From the NCBI GenBank assembly GCA_023251005.1, contig JAHEZR010000037.1:1-8225 (forward strand): 8,225 nt of DNA, in the 5' to 3' direction. Each line of letters starts with the position of its first letter. Position 1 is the first letter of the stretch. Positions 6,193-8,225 of this stretch are shown here, in pieces. The notes under the pieces were generated by a model. It was not told the origin of the DNA. It made no database searches and worked only from the letters and a program-made list of their open reading frames with translations. This DNA comes from Ignavibacteriota bacterium (GTDB taxonomy: Bacteria > Bacteroidota > UBA10030 > JAHEZR01). Position numbers and translations under genes: made by a program.

Positions 6193-7488
6193 ATGCAACA
6201 GAAACCGCGTGTCCATCTTATCACTTTAGGTTGCGCCAAGAATCTTGTCGATTCTGAAGTACTTCTCGGCCAAATCCGCTCGAATAATCTCGAGGTCGTC
6301 TCGAGAGCTGAGGATGCAGACGTCGCAATCATTAACACCTGTGGCTTCATCGATGCCGCGAAAGCCGAGTCAATCGACACAATACTTGAGACTGCAGAGC
6401 TGAAGGTCACGGGCTCACTCAAAAAGCTTTTCGTGATGGGATGTCTCTCGCAGCGATACAGTACTGATTTGGCGAGAGAGCTTCCCGAAGTCGATCGATT
6501 CTTCGGTGTCAATGAGTATCAAAAGATTCTCTCCGAGCTCGGAAACGACTTGAAGTACAATCTCCTGGGTGAACGAGTTCTCACGACCCCATCCCATTAC
6601 GCGTACCTGAAGATTTCCGAGGGCTGCAATCATCCCTGTTCATTCTGTGCCATCCCTATCATGCGGGGCAAACACGTCAGCCGGCCGGCAGATGAAATCA
6701 TCGCCGAAGCGAAGGGGCTCGCTGCTCGAGGCGTGAAGGAGTTAGTGCTTATCGCTCAGGACTTAACTTATTATGGCACTGATCTAACCAGAAAACGGGA
6801 ACTCCCAGTCCTCCTGCGAGACTTAACTCAAGTTGAGGGACTTATTTGGATACGACTGATGTATGTTTATCCTGCGAACTTTTCCTATGAGGTGCTCAAT
6901 GTGATCGTTGACAATCCCAGAATCTGTCGGTATATTGACATGCCGATCCAGCATTGTTCCGATGAAGTGTTAAAGTCGATGCGCCGCGGGATGACCTGTC
7001 GCACAACGGAAGAGTTGGTCGACCGGATTCGGCAAAAAGTTCCGGACATTGCGTTGCGGACAACGTTGATAGTAGGTTATCCGATCGAGAGTGAGGCAAA
7101 CTTTGAAGAGTTGCTGAGGTTTGTCGAAAGAATAAAGTTCGACCGCCTAGGTGTATTCACTTACTCTCAGGAAGAGAATACTACAGCAGAACCTCTCGGC
7201 GACCCGATTCCCTTTGAGGAAAAGGAGAGACGGAAAAGAGCGGTTATGGAGCTACAAAGAGAGATATCCCGCAAGAAAAATGAATCCCTCGTAGGTAGAG
7301 TTCTTCCAGTCCTTATCGATCGCAGAGAAGAGGGCATCTGTGTCGGCAGAACGGAGCGTGACGCGCCAGAGATCGACAATGAAGTCTTCGTTGAATCCTC
7401 CGAGGTTCTCCAAGTGGGCAAGTTTTATCAAGCAAGGGTTGTTGATGCTGTTGAATACGATCTTTTTGCAGTGCTCGAAGGATCGTAA
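6193..7488 (+). CDS. rimO: Ribosomal protein S12 methylthiotransferase RimO
   Basis: RimO is a radical-SAM enzyme that adds a methylthio group to the conserved aspartate of ribosomal protein S12 (Asp89 in E. coli). Numbering from ATG 6193 (431 residues): the N-terminal domain carries the auxiliary cluster cysteines C14 (in LGCAKNLVDSE, which separates RimO from MiaB), C50 and C84. The radical-SAM cluster is C145, C149, C152 in GCNHPCSFCAIPIMRGKHVS. LRTTLIVGY (288-296) and FDRLGVFTYSQEE (316-328) are also typical. A TRAM domain fills the last 60 or so residues. The family's usual GFPGE motif reads GYPIE, with the glycine replaced but the glutamate kept. Start: a TTG at 6175 would overlap the cdsA stop and add six residues. 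ATG 6193 begins MQQKPRVHLITLGC, closer to the family norm. Neither has a ribosome binding site. Length is normal and the enzyme looks functional. Confidence 0.95.
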   Translation: MQQKPRVHLITLGCAKNLVDSEVLLGQIRSNNLEVVSRAEDADVAIINTCGFIDAAKAESIDTILETAELKVTGSLKKLFVMGCLSQRYSTDLARELPEVDRFFGVNEYQKILSELGNDLKYNLLGERVLTTPSHYAYLKISEGCNHPCSFCAIPIMRGKHVSRPADEIIAEAKGLAARGVKELVLIAQDLTYYGTDLTRKRELPVLLRDLTQVEGLIWIRLMYVYPANFSYEVLNVIVDNPRICRYIDMPIQHCSDEVLKSMRRGMTCRTTEELVDRIRQKVPDIALRTTLIVGYPIESEANFEELLRFVERIKFDRLGVFTYSQEENTTAEPLGDPIPFEEKERRKRAVMELQREISRKKNESLVGRVLPVLIDRREEGICVGRTERDAPEIDNEVFVESSEVLQVGKFYQARVVDAVEYDLFAVLEGS

Positions 7489-7507
7489 CAAAGAGAGCGG
7501 CAGTCCC

Positions 7508-8225
7508 ATGAACCTACCAAGATCATATCACAAAGCCCGTAAGGGTCTTTCCTTCCTTCTTGTGACGACGTTTATTGTTTCGACAGTTGCGTCAGCACAG
7601 GTCGAGAATATCCCGAAGAAGAGAGCCGAGCTACCCGATTTTTACTTGGATGCAATTAGCTTCTATGCTGATACGCTTGGGAGTCGGCTTGATGTTTATC
7701 TCCAGGTGCCGTACAAAGAGCTCCATTTTTTGAAAGATGGAAACTACTTTAATGCAAAGTACGAGGTGACTCTCAGCGTGTTTTCCACGGATAACAACCC
7801 TGTAACAGAAAAGAATTGGATCGAAGATTTGAAGGTCGCGACGTTCGAGGAAACAGTTTCAAGGAAAGCGTACAGCCTTGTCGAGAGGTCGCTTTATCTG
7901 CGGCCAGCCAAGTATGCCCTTCGAGCACAGGTTCGAGATAATGAGTCGAACAAGATCTCGCTAGCTGAGCGGACTATTCAAGTCCCTGATTTCGTTGATC
8001 AAGGCCTCAGCATCAGCGACATCATGATCGTAAGCAAGCTCTCGGAGGAAACGGGGAAAAAAGATATCGTCCCGAACATCTCGGCGAACATTGGGGGCAC
8101 CTCTGGCGGTTTTCACCTTTTCTTCGAGGTTTACAATCGAACGAATCTTGATAACGTTGAGCTAACGTATAAGGTCTTCAATTCCAAGGACAAGAAGTCG
8201 GAAGTCGTCGCGCACTCTCGAGTAG
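7508..8225 (+). CDS. Secreted GWxTD-domain-like protein, N-terminal part (3' end outside window)
   Basis: The frame is open from ATG 7508 to the window edge, giving 239 codons. A clear signal peptide is present: a basic n-region (R5, K9, R11, K12), a hydrophobic stretch 14-27 and a signal peptidase I site after ASA (28-30), before Q31. The mature part is polar and beta-rich, with a domain at about 44-160 running from FYLDAISFYAD through SLYLRPAKYALRAQVRD to the end in TIQVPDF, then a second beta domain starting near LSISDIMIV. This layout matches the N-terminal region of GWxTD-domain proteins of Bacteroidota and Ignavibacteria, whose namesake motif lies in the unseen C-terminal part, so the family call is provisional. 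Function of the family is unknown; export to the periplasm or surface is expected. It begins 19 bases after rimO, with AAGAGAG (7491-7497) as a possible distant ribosome binding site. Confidence 0.75.
   Translation, partial: MNLPRSYHKARKGLSFLLVTTFIVSTVASAQVENIPKKRAELPDFYLDAISFYADTLGSRLDVYLQVPYKELHFLKDGNYFNAKYEVTLSVFSTDNNPVTEKNWIEDLKVATFEETVSRKAYSLVERSLYLRPAKYALRAQVRDNESNKISLAERTIQVPDFVDQGLSISDIMIVSKLSEETGKKDIVPNISANIGGTSGGFHLFFEVYNRTNLDNVELTYKVFNSKDKKSEVVAHSRV

Noticed and set aside
6084..6512. 142-codon - strand frame across the cdsA-rimO junction
   Set aside because: It lies opposite strongly conserved motifs of both genes and has no domain likeness of its own.
1..8225. Search for CRISPR repeats, tRNA or rRNA genes, transposases, defence or toxin-antitoxin genes
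   Set aside because: No regularly spaced repeats, cloverleaf-like stretches, transposase motifs or paired small genes were seen by eye in either strand.

Overview
The window looks like a chromosomal segment of a Gram-negative bacterium from the Bacteroidota/Chlorobiota/Ignavibacteriota group or a close relative. This is inferred from the last gene, which resembles the secreted GWxTD-domain family common in that group, from the DUF3108 envelope protein, and from the scarcity of Shine-Dalgarno sequences in front of most starts. Base composition is moderate, codon use looks even, and all genes lie on the + strand. I see no tRNA, rRNA, CRISPR array, insertion sequence, phage gene or toxin-antitoxin pair.

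Layout. Bases 1-1284 hold the 3' two thirds of dnaG (primase), whose start lies upstream of the window. A hairpin with a T-rich tail (1311-1348) probably ends that transcript. Next come a weak promoter-like stretch with an inverted repeat (about 1401-1432) and the wreck of a family 9 glycosyltransferase (1442-1845). The wreck has an intact N-terminal motif, an internal deletion with a frame change, the HPGSG motif in the new frame, and no C-terminal half. From 1796 to the window end runs a tight co-directional block with gaps of 35 bases or less: a DUF3108 exported protein, a conserved protein resembling deoxyhypusine synthase but apparently lacking its lysine, a CPBP membrane protease, a zinc-finger/DUF2007-like protein, CdsA, RimO, and the N-terminal part of a GWxTD-like secreted protein cut by the window edge.

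How it fits together. CdsA makes CDP-diacylglycerol for phospholipids. The DUF3108 protein, the CPBP protease and the GWxTD-like protein also point to the cell envelope. RimO modifies ribosomal protein S12. The lysine-lacking synthase-like protein and the zinc-finger protein have no known role and are the least explained parts. The promoter that once served the dead glycosyltransferase may now drive the whole downstream block through a leader of dead sequence. No clear new defence or mobile system is visible. The best leads are the lysine-lacking synthase-like protein, the zinc-finger/DUF2007-like protein and the dead-gene leader.
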